NCBI RefSeq assembly: GCF_010015445.1
Contig: NC_053119.1
Span: 29,436,383 to 29,500,382, forward strand
From: Perca fluviatilis
Lineage: Eukaryota; Chordata; Actinopteri; Perciformes; Percidae
DNA: 64,000 nucleotides
Direction of reading: 5' to 3'
A program made the position numbers and the translations under genes. Position 1 is the first letter of the stretch; each line of letters starts with the position of its first letter. A model generated the notes under the pieces. That model made no database searches. It saw nothing but the letters and a program-made list of their open reading frames with translations, and had not been told where the DNA came from. Of this stretch, positions 31,957-45,051 are shown piece by piece.

Positions 31957-32890
31957 TCTGGGATATCAGTCAGCCAGCGGCTCAGTGTATATATCTATGG
32001 CGGCTCAGAAGCTAGGTCGCCATCTTGCCCGTGTTCGCTACGGTCCTCCCACGGTCCAGCTTTTGTACCTCTGTTTCTGACCATGTCGAGCTGGGTGTTA
32101 CGTGATTCTGGTTAGAAATCAACCTTAGAGACAAGCTCGCCAAGTTTAAGCGGATGTCAAGTGTGGAAAAAGCATAGACAGTAGGATATAAGAAGGGAAA
32201 AAGTCAGATAAATGACGAGTGGTGACAGAGCTCTCCCGGTTTGCTGCCCACACCATTGTTCAGCTAACCGGAACCGCCTATTTCAAGTATTTTTTATACC
32301 TGTAATATGTGTAGCTTGTTTTTATTATTTATTATATTTATTGAATGGTTTTAATTGCTCTTTAATGTTTTATGTAAAGCACTTTGAACTTTTGGTGAAA
32401 GTTGCCTAGGTAACAACGTGATTATTGTGCTTTACTTAGTCATAACAAATAAAAATAAATAATATATTCTTAAAAGTTACAAAGAGTGGGGGGTATAAAG
32501 GCGAATACTGACTGACTTAGCATAATCAAACTTGAGCTAAGAAAGACGGAAATATAGCTACATGAATGAATGAATACAATAGCACTTTTTACGGCTAACG
32601 GTATTTCCCAAACTATTCTTTTAAAAGCTGTCATGTGTGGGTATAATTTACACTGTCATTGCTTCAGTTAAAAAAAAAGGCTCACATTTCTAATATCTCA
32701 GTGACTGTGCATTTCGGATGAACTGGAAAAGCTTGTAGTTATAGTTCATTTTCATGAAAAACTCTAGTTCTGCCTCAAAACCTTGGTTGCACTTGTGTTC
32801 TGGACTTTAAGTTAAATGACAATAAAATAATGTAATTATCAGTATGACAGAGCCAATTTTGTCATCATCAGCTGAGACTGATTTTTACAA
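31957..32890. other. Intergenic; LINE-type 3' tail near 32300-32420
   Basis: The sequence ATGTTTTATGTAAAGCACTTTGAA (32367-32390) is the kind of 3' end left by fish LINEs. No gene is seen up to the anpep promoter. Confidence 0.4.
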
Positions 32891-32897
32891 TCCCACT

Positions 32898-32903
32898 GTT
32901 AAT
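32898..32903 (+). promoter_or_regulatory. Possible HNF1 half-site upstream of anpep
   Basis: GTTAAT lies about 56 bp upstream of the TATA box. The intestinal promoter of mammalian ANPEP is known to use HNF1 near its TATA box. Only the first half of the palindrome is good here, so this is a weak candidate. Confidence 0.25.
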
Positions 32904-32953
32904 GTATCACCATGGTGGAGTGAATGGGAGGGGAGATGCTACAAATGGCTACA

Positions 32954-32960
32954 TATAAAA
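32954..32960 (+). promoter_or_regulatory. TATA box of anpep
   Basis: TATAAAA 60 bp upstream of the start codon predicts transcription starting around 32983-32988 and a 5' leader of roughly 25-30 bases. This fits the TATA-driven epithelial promoter of ANPEP in mammals. There is no direct proof of the transcription start. Confidence 0.5.
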
Positions 32961-33013
32961 GTTCACCTTCCACGCATACGTGTCTCAGTGGGACTCCAAC
33001 ACAGGCAGGCGAC

Positions 33014-33323
33014 ATGGGGAAAGGTTTCTACATCAGTAAAGCTGTTGGGGTAGTGGCCATCATCCTGTGTGCAGGGGCCCTGGCTACTATTATTGCTCTG
33101 TCTGTTGTTTACTCACAGGAAAAGGCAAAAAATAATAACAATGTTTTGCCAACTGATGGAGGACCAACATCCAAACCACCCGACACAACACCTTCACCTT
33201 CACCTTCGCCCAGTGGACCTTGGGACAACTATCGGCTGCCCAAGAGCCTAGTGCCGGATCACTATAATCTAACCCTGTGGCCGCGACTGACTCCAGATGC
33301 AAATGGACTGTATATCTTTACTG
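33014..33323 (+). CDS. anpep: anpep exon 1
   Basis: Residues 1-103 plus one base: cytosolic tail, membrane span, stalk with [11 protein letters not shown], and the start of domain I ([20 protein letters not shown]). Donor CTG|GTAAGG. Confidence 0.95.
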
Positions 33324-36300
33324 GTAAGGCTTTTATGAGTGTACTGTAATACTCATCTATGATTCTCTGGAGCGAGAAAGCTTACTTTCATACAAAGTAG
33401 TTGCATTGATCTGGTATTCACGGTCAAAATATATCCTCCTCAGCCAGCAAGAATTAAAACCACCAGGAGTTTGGAGTCATTGCTTAAAGAGGATAGGATG
33501 GAGATAAAGACTTACTAATAGAAGGTCGATAAATCACAGCTTTAACCCCTCAGTTGCAAAATTATAACATCACTTGTAGCCTAAAAGTGTAAAACAAATT
33601 CAATGTGTCTTACTGTCCTTTTAGTATGATAATTAGTTATATATTATTATATAATATTATTATATTATTATAAACTAGCCAGACAGTATTGTGTGAATTG
33701 ATTTAGTGGAATGTGTACTGTAAGTAATTATGGAAGGATTAGGGAATACTTTGCTTGGCTTGGCTTTGGTACATAGAGGATATGATGTCAATGAATAAAA
33801 AAGACATGAAGAAGAAACACCTTCTGCTTGGAGGGATTTTGGATCATGTTACTTGACTCTCTTATCACAGTTGTATGGCTTCATATAAAGCACTTCATAG
33901 CTTCTAAATTTCTTTGCAAATGCATATTAAAGTCCCTGTGTCAAAACCTGATCCACCCATACAGGTTTGTGAATTAAATCTTCTAAATTGAAGTTGGTAA
34001 TAATCATACAAGTTGTGTAAGGTCATCAACTTCTATATACAATCAACTCTATGGTAACAACTCTAATGGAGGGGCATGTTAGTTAGCCATAGTCTGTACA
34101 CACCCAGAGGTTTACACAGCCCAAATAATGGTGTGTGCATTCGTAGGGGCTTTAAATTTGCTGTTAGACACCATTACCTAGACTTATAAAACTTTTTTTT
34201 ATTTTGAACAGCAGATAATAAAGGGAAAGCCCCTGCTTCTCTAAATGTCCATATAGCATAACACACAGGATTCTCATTAAGCTTGACAGTTCATTCCCAA
34301 TCCTATAGATAGAGCAGTTGACAGAATGGGCTACATTTTGTGGTAATTGAAGTACAGAAACTAAGTCTTATTTGGTGTATTCAGTGCAGTAATTCATAGA
34401 TATATTTTACATTGCGTTGCTGTCTTGTGAATAATGTATTTCCAAAATGTCAACTTCGTGAACTAAGAAAAAAAGCCCTGTTATTAGCTTTGTGTGTTTT
34501 GCAGATCATGTTATGGGTTTCAAATGGTGTATTTAGCTCATGAAGTATGAGAGTTGTCTCAACCCAGTCAAATCAGCTTCATTTATATAGCACTTTTCAT
34601 ACAATGTCAGCTCAATGTGCTTCACAGAAAACCACCTGGGGAACAATGCACTCGTCTACCTGCACACAAAGAATGATACACATATTTTAAAACTTGGATA
34701 CAGATAGCCAAAGCCACCATCCTTTCAGTTACTGGAGACAGACTCTTTAATATATTTTAACAAATGGGTTGGGGTTGGGTAGAGCTGAAGTTTTTTACTA
34801 CTGTTGATCACCGTTTAAGTAACTGTATTTCATGTTTTTTAGGTTCGTCCAATGTGGAGTTTAAGTGTGCTGAGGAGACTGACCTGATTCTTATACACTC
34901 CAATAAGCTGAACTACACCACGTTGGAGAATGGCCACTTGGCAAAGCTCACCTCAGTCAATAGTGGGGTCAATGCCCCCTCAATCAAGACTTCCTGGCTC
35001 CAGAATGTGACTCAGTACCTGGTCCTACAGCTGGATGGTAAACTAATTAAGGGCCATAGGTACCACCTCTACACTTACTTTACTGGAGAGCTGGCTGATG
35101 ACCTGGGAGGCTTCTATAGGAGTGAATACTTTGAGGACGGAGTGAAAAAGTATGTGTATATGGTGTCAAATGATGCGCCTTGAAACATAATTAGGGCAAA
35201 AGTGAATCCCAGAGGTTGCAGAACATGCAGTAGCCAGCAATGATCAATACATTTTTTTCCGAATAAGTTCTCACACAAGACATTTTTTTACTATTTTGAA
35301 AAATAGCCTGACGTCTTATCTACAGTCAGTGTAACTTCATAAATTTATGCCGGACTCAGACCACACATATCGGCAAGATTATAACACGACTCGGCCGAAA
35401 ATGGACATTGGGTACAACAATTGATCGTTTTATCCTGTGTAGTGTATCATATAGGACACAACCAACACTGCCTCACGACATGCCAACTGAAAGACTAGCA
35501 TGTTTTTTTTTTTTTGCCTTCCACGACGAGTTACCTCACGTCAGTGACTTTGACCAATATGAGCGCAGAGCTCTTTTCCACACACAACTGTTAATATAGC
35601 AAAGCGAAAGAGGAATTATGTTGTTGCTCGGTTGAACTGTGAAATAGAGGAGTCACTAGTCGCTTTTTTGAACGCAAGACAGCCAGCTTCATACATACAA
35701 TATTGTTTGGTTACATTCCTGTTCCTGAAAGTCAGTTTCTAGTGCTCCTTTCTGATAACCTCATGTGTTTTGTGAAAGATGGCAAGCTTTGATTGGTCTG
35801 GGACCAATGTGTATCGGCCAAGTAACAGCAAGAAGTTATGACTCTAAAATCCTTAAACGGCAGTCTTGTTTCAAAATTTCTATTTGTGAAATGTGTATCT
35901 TGTAAGACAACATAATATGCAAGTAAAACAGTTTTAAAGCCTTTGGAAAGTGGATTTTTTTTCACTTTTGATAGAGCTAGGCTAGCTGTTTCCCCCCTAC
36001 TTCCAATTATTGTATATGTACATTTTTATCATCAGGCTCTTTGGAAAACTCCACACAATCATTATGCTATTGGGTTGTTTCTGTAAGCATCAAGTTTAAT
36101 TTGTCTATTTTCTGTCAGGGTTGTTGCTACTACTCAGATGCAGCCAACAGATGCCAGGAAGGCTTTCCCCTGTTTTGACGAGCCAGCCATGAAAGCTATT
36201 TTCCACATCACGTTAATCCACGACAAAGGAACTGTAGCCCTGTCCAATGGCGAGGAAAAAGGTTAGTTGCACTACGATGATAATTGGACGAGCTTATTTT

Positions 36301-39300
36301 CACAGTTTCAGACAAAATCAATTGAATATATGAGGAGAACAATGGATGTAATATCATTTTTAGGGTGATCTAAGACTATGGACGGCAGAGTGTGTTAAAT
36401 TGACATGTTTACAAAGACATAAGATTAACTAAATGTAAGAGATTAAAAACTAAAACAATAATAATAATAAATTTAATTTGTATAGCGCTTTTCAAGGACT
36501 CAAAGTTGCTAAACATGTCCTTCTATTAATTTTTATTTCTACAGAATCAAGCATTGTCCAAGTTGATGGTAAAGATCTACTGAAGACTGCTTTTAAGCCA
36601 ACTGAGAAAATGTCTACCTACCTGTTGGCGTTCATTGTCAGTGACTATACCTTCATCAATAACACCATTGACGGAGTTTTGGTAAGTGACGTCCTAAAAA
36701 GATTTTGTCATCAGTCTTTCATGAATGCAGCTTGTATTTCCATGAAACTTAGAGATGTGCATTCTGCGAAGGTTTTTTGGATACTACTACCAGTGGGCAC
36801 CAAAGTCATAGGAATTTTCAAATCCTACACATGGTAAGGACCGGTATGGAAACAAATAAGGGACAGCCACTGAATACTTAATATTGAAATATTTTATAGT
36901 GTATCTAAGTTTTATTTATTCTGGATTCACTTCTTTGAAATTAAAATATGACATTTCTTAAGTTGCAATTACAAAAAGCTTAATTTGAATATTTTTTTGT
37001 TGAATGGTCACAAATTTAGATCTAGAATTCAGAAAAATATTATTTCAGATACATGGTTTTCTAAGTAAAACAAGTGGTCAGTGGCTGTTCAAATTCAGAT
37101 AATCATGTCTCTTATTTGCTTTAGTCAGGTTTTTTGTTACTTTTCTACTGTAATGAAACAGTGGTGACATTTTCATCACTGAGGAGAAAAGGTAATTGAT
37201 TTGCATTTAGGTGTTAACTTGTGCATCAAGTTTAGCATGGTGTAAGCTAAGCAGTGTTAGCTAACAAACCTAGACGCTATATTAATAGTGTGTGGTTGTT
37301 TTAGTTGACACTTCTCAAGCTACAATTCTTTTTTTGAAGGCTAATGGTTAAAAACAAAACCTTTTAGAAAGATATACCTCACAGTCTTTGATCTACAACA
37401 TAACAAAACAATTGGGCTAAACTTATTTTTCCTAGCCTGGTTATACATTTAAAGTCTTTTTTTCCCAATATACCACCAAGATACTTCCAGATGCTGATTG
37501 GGGATTTCTTTTTTTTTTGTTGGGGGGAGGGGGGCTTTTATTGCCTTTATTTGATAAGACAGATTAAGGCAAGAAGGTGGTAGAGAGCGGGGATAACTTG
37601 CAGCAAAGAGCCACGGGTTGGAATTGAACCTGTGACCGCTGCGGGAAGGACTGAGCCTTGGTACATGGGCGCACGCTCTACCAGGTGTGCTGCGAGGGCA
37701 ACCCGTTGATTGGAGATTTTTGATGAAATTGGAAATAAATTGTATTATATAGTAGGTCTTCCTTAATTAACAACATTTTAGACCTTCCCTAATTTAGACC
37801 TTAGGTTCACACACTGGTATTGTTATAGTGCCAAATAGCACTTAACTAAGTTTAGTTCTCAAAACTTAGGTTTTAATCATCAGCCTAGGTATCCACATTC
37901 CTAACAAACACAGTAACTTACTTTGTAGTAAAACAAGAAAACAAAGGTTCATTCTTGTGCTCATCCAAGTGATGTCATTGCAATTAATTATTAGTGGTTG
38001 GAGAGAGGCCCCTATGGGCCATGTAATATGAATGTGAGTTTAGCCAGGTGTAAGATTTCAAAATGTGTGACTGTGTTGCCATCCGATGGTAGTATCTAAA
38101 GATACACTGTTGTAGGAAACAATGTACAGATTTAATATTCAAGATGATCAGGCTGAAGCAACACATCAACAGCAACAATTTTCTTTTTCACAAACAGAAT
38201 TTATGCCATCAGAACAATTTTATAGATGCTTTACAACAGCAATGTGCATAATTAGACTGTGTAATGGGTTTTATTGTGTGTATTATGTGATGTGGGTTTA
38301 GATCCGCATCTTTGCCAGGAAGCCCGCTATTGATGCTGGGCAAGGACAGTACGCCCTTAACAAAACTGGACCCATTCTTAAGTTCTTTGAGGAGTATTAC
38401 AATTCCAGCTACCCTCTGCCAAAGTCTGGTAAGTCCACCACACATGATGATCTGAGGCAATTCTTTTGAATATCCTTATCCTTCTTTGTTAAATGTATGC
38501 TATCAAACTTGTTGCCTGAATACTTTTTTTTTTTTCACGTGTATTTAGTACAGTACAGTACACATACCAAGGTTATACATTAATATGTAATCCTCCGAGT
38601 TAACTGTTCCCCTCCCCTCACTAGTCAGCAGTTCTTGGATTCATGTTTATTGCCATCATGTGTGTTTTTATGGTCAACCCCAAAATTACCTTCATTTTGT
38701 AGACTGAGACATTTGCTGCCACTTCCAATAAAGCAGCTGTCAATCATTCTGAACACCACATAAAAATGCTGCTCCATCATCTGTTCTGTTGTTGATTAAT
38801 GCAAGACTTATCTGCTGTTTTGACATTTTATGACAGGGCTTTGCGAACAGGAGAAGATTGCGTACGGCATCAATTATTAACAGATACATCTTGATAAATT
38901 GATTTGTTATACAGTTTTCATGACAGTTGTAATCAGTCTGTGTCCAGTCTTTGTTGACCAGCCCATACAGTACATTCAAGAAGTCTCATGATTCGATCTG
39001 ATTTTTGATTTTAAGGTCACGATTTGATTTAAATATATATATTTTTTAACACTGATGGCTATTCCATTTATAGACTATCAAGTCTTGATTTCTAAAGATC
39101 AAGAGATCATTGGTTTCATGCCCTGGCAACTGTCCTTTACCTTTTCAATTCTTCTTTAGAAAAATAGGCCACATGGTATCAAGTGTGATATAACCGCCAT
39201 ATTTGTTTTCAAATTTACTACACTAAGGCCATGTTATCAACTTTAAATAATTTATTTTAAATGTGATAACATTCAATTGGAAACAAACTGTTAGAAACAA

Positions 39301-42300
39301 AAACAAAAAAGTGCCACTAATTTGCAGAAAAAAGCAAAAAGCCACCAGATCCTGCTCTAAATGAGAACGGAGGAGTTGCCTGTGTCAATATTCTTTTCCC
39401 CAGTCAAATCTATATGTTTATGATGCCTGCAAATATGTTCTGCTATATTTGTCCTGTTGCCTGAGGTGGCGTTTGGTACCTAGAGAACAAGAACATATTC
39501 GTTGTTTACCTCACTCGCGGAGAAGGCAAAATGTTGTCACACTTCAGGGAAGCAGGAGGATTTTATAGTTCGGTTTCTTTTTCTGTCATCTCCGACTCTG
39601 GCAGTGGACATTATGTTTATAAATATCCGGCTGCAGGCTACTGGTAAGCTACACTGTGTCGTCTTTGAAGGCTTTTTTTGTTGTCTTTAGACACAGGCAA
39701 GTAGGCGAGGTTGGAGAGATCGCCAATCCTGCTTTCGAAAGCTCATTTTGATTTGATTTTTGATTTAGAACCGTAGTGGTGACATCCCTAGTACATTTTG
39801 TTACATTGTTACACATTCATAATTTCCTCCCTCCAGATTACATGTTTTAACACTGGTGCAGTTAGAATTTACTTGGTCAACTTATAAGAAGTAGTAACTC
39901 TACAGGCAACCAACCACAAATATTATCTTTCCTAATGCAGATCAGATAGCTCTACCAGACTTTAATGCTGGAGCCATGGAGAACTGGGGTCTGATCACAT
40001 ACAGAGAGACAGCGCTGCTTTACGATGAAGAGTTCTCCTCCAACTCCAACAAGGAGAGGATTGCTACCATCATCGCTCATGAACTGGCTCACATGGTTAG
40101 TTTTCAACACTACAAACTGTTTAACTTCACAATGTCTTTTGAATCTTGCATAACGGATCCTCATCCGGGTTTGGTTGCACATGTCCTTGGCAAATTATCT
40201 ATTAGTAAAATGGCAGAGTGCATCTGATAAAATCTGAAAAGGCAAGTTATAAAGGAATTTCAACCAGCACTGCGATTAGTACATTCAGCAGGATGATTTT
40301 CTTCAAATGTGTTATGAGAACATTCCCATCAATCAATACTTATCACTTACCACCAGGCATGGAAGTGACACACGCCAGTTTTGTTCCGTCCTCCACCAGA
40401 CCACACAGGGAGCGTCTCAGAAGCAGAACATCTTGAATGCCTGACTGTCATTGTCACTAAAAGGCTATCTACAAGTACAAGTACTCCAAGTCCTCATGCA
40501 ATCAAACTCCATGCCTTCACATCCTGCCTGGCCTGTGGAATGCACGTGGCTCACATGCTTCTGGGACGCGCTGTGTCGGGGCTGGTGGAATAACAAGCAT
40601 TGTCTTGAATGGCCGTGATTGCTGGTGGCGTCCGAAAATGCGCGTGGTGGAATTTGGCCGATTTGTGATGTCCAAATGAAGCTCCATTAAGCATTTTCTT
40701 TATTTTCTGAGCCCACTTAATGGCTGTGTCTGTTCATCAAAGAGTTGAAAGCACACTGAATTGCTATTCCTTGAACCTTTTTGTTTAAACCAAGAGCGTC
40801 ATCTAGTGGGCTAAACAAATGCAACTAATGGTTCATGAAGCATCATTGAGACCTCACTAGTAACTGTAAGTCAATCAGCCAACTCACCTGAAATGGATTA
40901 ATATATGAATGTAGAATATGTACAGTTTGAAATGCTGTATGATCAGCAAATCATTCAGAGGAATTTGCGTTCACAATGTATATAATATAGTGGTCACTGT
41001 CACAAGTCTCATCAAAACAGACTTAAATCAAATCTCATGTCCTTAAGAGCAAGTATGAGTCAAGTCTTCAGTATCGTTACAGCAAGTCTCAAGTCAAATA
41101 TTAGGCCTTGAGGGCAAGTGCTAGTAAATGTCAGGTCATGTCAAAACAGTCCCAATTCAAATCCTAAGTCTTTGTAGGCAAACGGCATGTTAATTGCAAG
41201 GCTGATGAAAGGACATACACATACAGAGATGCTGTAAAGTCCAAGCCAAGTCTCAAGTCCTTGTTGTTTGGACTACAGTGTGACTCAAATCCAACGCTGT
41301 AGTCCTCTTGTCTGGGAGCCTATAAAGAGCGGTCTTATTTATCTTTAGTTTTTCTTGGAACATTCACACATTTTCTCTATGCTGTTCCTTTAGTGGTTTG
41401 GTAATCTGGTGACACTGAGATGGTGGAATGACTTGTGGCTGAATGAAGGCTTTGCATCATATGTTGAGTACCTGGGAGCAGCCCATGCTGAGCCCAACTG
41501 GAACCTGGTAAGGATTTCCCTCCTACCTTTTGGCCACAATAATGTATAATGTAGGATGATGGTGACATTAATCGGTGGAGTTTTGGCCATACTGTTTTAT
41601 TTGTCTCATAATAGACAGACCTCATCGTGCTGAGTGATGTCCACAGGGTGTTTGCCGTCGATGCCCTTGCCTCCTCTCACCCTCTGTCTTCTAAAGAAGA
41701 GGACATCCAGAAACCAGCACAGATCAGTGAGCTGTTTGATGCTATATCATACAGCAAGGTAACCTCATACACTCAGGCCTCAACAACAGCAGAACTTTGC
41801 CCATCTCTGATCCTTAAATCAATCTACCCACATTATGGATTTAATTTCTCTATAATAGTTTTCCTTCAAATATGTAAAAGATTTTGTCACAATATCCTTA
41901 AACACAGACTGATCTTGAGAAACATTGAACATGTGTTTGCTCATCCTCAGGGAGCAGCTGTTCTGAGGATGTTGTCGGATTTCCTAACTGAAGACGTCTT
42001 CACAAGGGGACTCAGAGTAAGAACTTAATGGGGACATACAATTTTTAATATTTACCTGAAACCACATGCTACTGTGAAGCTTAGTCCCCTTTAATTGACA
42101 CAGTAAATCTTACATTACTGACCCTTGACAGGGGTTGGGTACACATGATCTTAACAAATTAATTCTCCATTAGTAACATAGAGTACATCTGTTAACTCTA
42201 AAATATCTAATATGGCATAGGAAATTTAAGGAATTCCAACCAGCACTGCAATCAGGCCATTCGGCAGGATGATTTTCTGTGGCATGACAACATCAGTAAC

Positions 42301-44988
42301 AATCGGCCAACTCGCCTGAAATGGATTTTTATTGGAATGTATAATATGTACAACTTGCAATACTGTATGAGCAGCAACGCTTTCAGGTGAAGCAGAAACT
42401 CCTCCAAAGCAAAATAACAAATCTTTGTTTTGTCCCCTACAGACCTACTTGGCTGAATTTGCATTTGGGAATGCAGTCTACACCGACCTATGGAAACATC
42501 TGCAGAGGGCATGTTCTTTTCTAAATACACTTAGATTTGAACATTTAGCTAACGGTTTAATCAAAAGGATCTCCAGTACGTGCCAACCTACTGTTGGCTG
42601 TAACATAATTTTTTCTTGTTTGTCTGCTTCCACAGGCTGTTGATCTTAATGTCCCTAAACCTCCGGACACTGTCGAAAACATCATGAACACCTGGGTGCT
42701 GCAGATGGGTTTTCCTGTGGTTACCATAAATACCCAGACTGGGCTGGTATCCCAGGAGCACTTTCTCTTGGATCCAGACTCCAATGTCACTACTGAATCT
42801 CCCTTCAAGTATGTACAGTGCCTTTCTCCCTTTCTTCCCACTATACCAATCATATATAGTATAGTATAGTATATATTATAGTATCTATAGTATTACAACT
42901 CATGTTACAATACTCATGTTGCTGCTATTCCTGCCTTTACTACTAATTTAGTATTACCACTTATTTTATAGTAGTACAACTAGGCTATCTCCATATACAT
43001 TCTAGTATTATTGCAAAAAATTATGCTACTTGCTTTTCTATTTATTAATGCATAATCCTTTTTTTTATTTTAATGTCATTATGATAGAAATGATGCAGCC
43101 CCCCTTTAACAGTTCGGTGCCAGGCAAACAAAATAACACATTAAACTATATGTAATAATACATTTGTTTATTCTACAGTTATAAATGGATTGTTCCGATC
43201 AAGTGGATGAAGACTGGAATAATCCAGGAGCCGCATTGGCTGAAGGTTAAATCAAGTAAGGTGTACAGACACCAACAATAACATGGTGATTTTGTGCTGA
43301 TAAATAAAATTACTTCTGAATGAAAGTAAGTGGAGGTAAAAAAATTTTGGGCAAAAGGCAAGGCAGCTTTCTTTCCATGAAGCTATTGAGCTATCGACTA
43401 TTCCGTCAATTTTAGGGTCACATTTGTTGCAGGATATAACAACCAAATATGAAATATGGCCACACAAGCCCAATCATTGTAGAACTTTAACTTTAAATAA
43501 AGCATCACACAAATGTTTAGGCCTAGATGATCAATTATCAACCTTTTTATTAAAAATCATCTGAAAAGATTAGAGACTAGAGGTATCAGTCACACCAAAA
43601 ATGAATGACTCTCGCAAAGCAAGTGGATAAAATATGCTTTTAAGAAGGACTTGACAGTACTACACATTAATGCACAGTTTATGATGCATTTTCCCACTGA
43701 GTGGTGAGTTGAAGAAGCTAACTCAACCACTTAAGGCTGGAGGAACTGCAAGGGGAGAGCAATAATTACTATTTCCCTGCAACCTTGAAAAAGGGAATAT
43801 TGAATAATTGTTTTGGATTGTTCAATGATCTTAAAATGTCAGACTGTCAGTTTACCCCCAGATGGCTCAATTTATACCCTAACTCTGATCAAAGTTGAGC
43901 CACAGGAATATTTTTTTGTCATTTTTTAGGGTACTTTGACATAGATGCATTCTTACAATTTAATTTCATAGGCGAAATCCTGAAATAAATATTTACGGCA
44001 GTAAAAGGAAAAAAAAAATGACATGCTCTCTCTGACCGAAGTGGCTTTGGGAATTGAGGAGATGGTTAAAGAAAAAAGGGGTAGAAAAGCATTCGAGAGT
44101 GGAGTAGACTTACACGTTGTGTGTAACTTGAGACGTTACGTTAAAGTTTTGATAAAAGCTTACCTTCGCCTCACATGGTTTTCTGTACAACGGAGCAACA
44201 GAAGAGGAGTGTACAAGAGCTAAGGTACAATATTATAATTAACTGAAATGATACTGTGTAGTACGGTGTTACATATATATGCTCCTGTCGGTAACATGCG
44301 CTAACACATTTGAATCACAAACTTTATAAAATCCTCACACATACGTTTTACTTTATGTAGATTGCAGGCTGTGGGAGAATTTTAGACTGGACATTATAAT
44401 GTCGTCAAACACTTGCACAATAACAATCTGAGTCTGTCAGCAGCAAAAACACACACTTTTAGTGGACATACATTGACGGTCGCCATTGCCCCATAGGGTT
44501 ACATTGCAGCCCGGTTCGCGGCTGCCTGTTATAGTGTTCTCGCTCAATACTGGAAAAATTTCAAAGATTTTTTTTCACATTTTGTTCTTACACAAGAATG
44601 CATGGGAAAATATGGTCCATGTTTGAAAATACAGAAATTCCCCTTTTAAGAGTTTATTGCCCAAGTGTGAAGAAAATCACCCAAAGACAAAAAATAAGCA
44701 AACATTGACAAATTATCTTACATTTTCTGGTCTTGTGTAGGGCAAGAATGACAAGCTCTGACCTCCTTTTTCTTTTGTAGGCACAATTGATGCGACGAAG
44801 GCATCAGGGACTGAATGGGTGCTGGCCAATCTCAACGTGGTGGGTTACTACAGAGTCAACTATGACGAAGGCAACTGGAACAGACTCCTAAATTGTCTAA
44901 TGGCTGATCATAAGGTATACTTTTTGGCAACTTAAAATAAATTGTGATCTCTGCTTTCCTACGCTGTTTATGAACGTGCTTCTTGATC

Positions 44989-45051
<63 letters not shown>

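Noticed and set aside
36478..36837. A separate 119-codon gene
   Set aside because: It is anpep exon 4 with flanking intron read-through; splice sites and family match define the exon.
37508..37705. A tRNA gene on the minus strand (A- and B-box-like blocks)
   Set aside because: The sequence continues into a retroposon body with AATAAAAGCCC and poly(A) and is flanked by 15-bp duplications.
42508..42516. GT donor at 42513 for anpep exon 10
   Set aside because: It adds four bases and shifts the frame; the GC donor at 42509 keeps both frame and family sequence.
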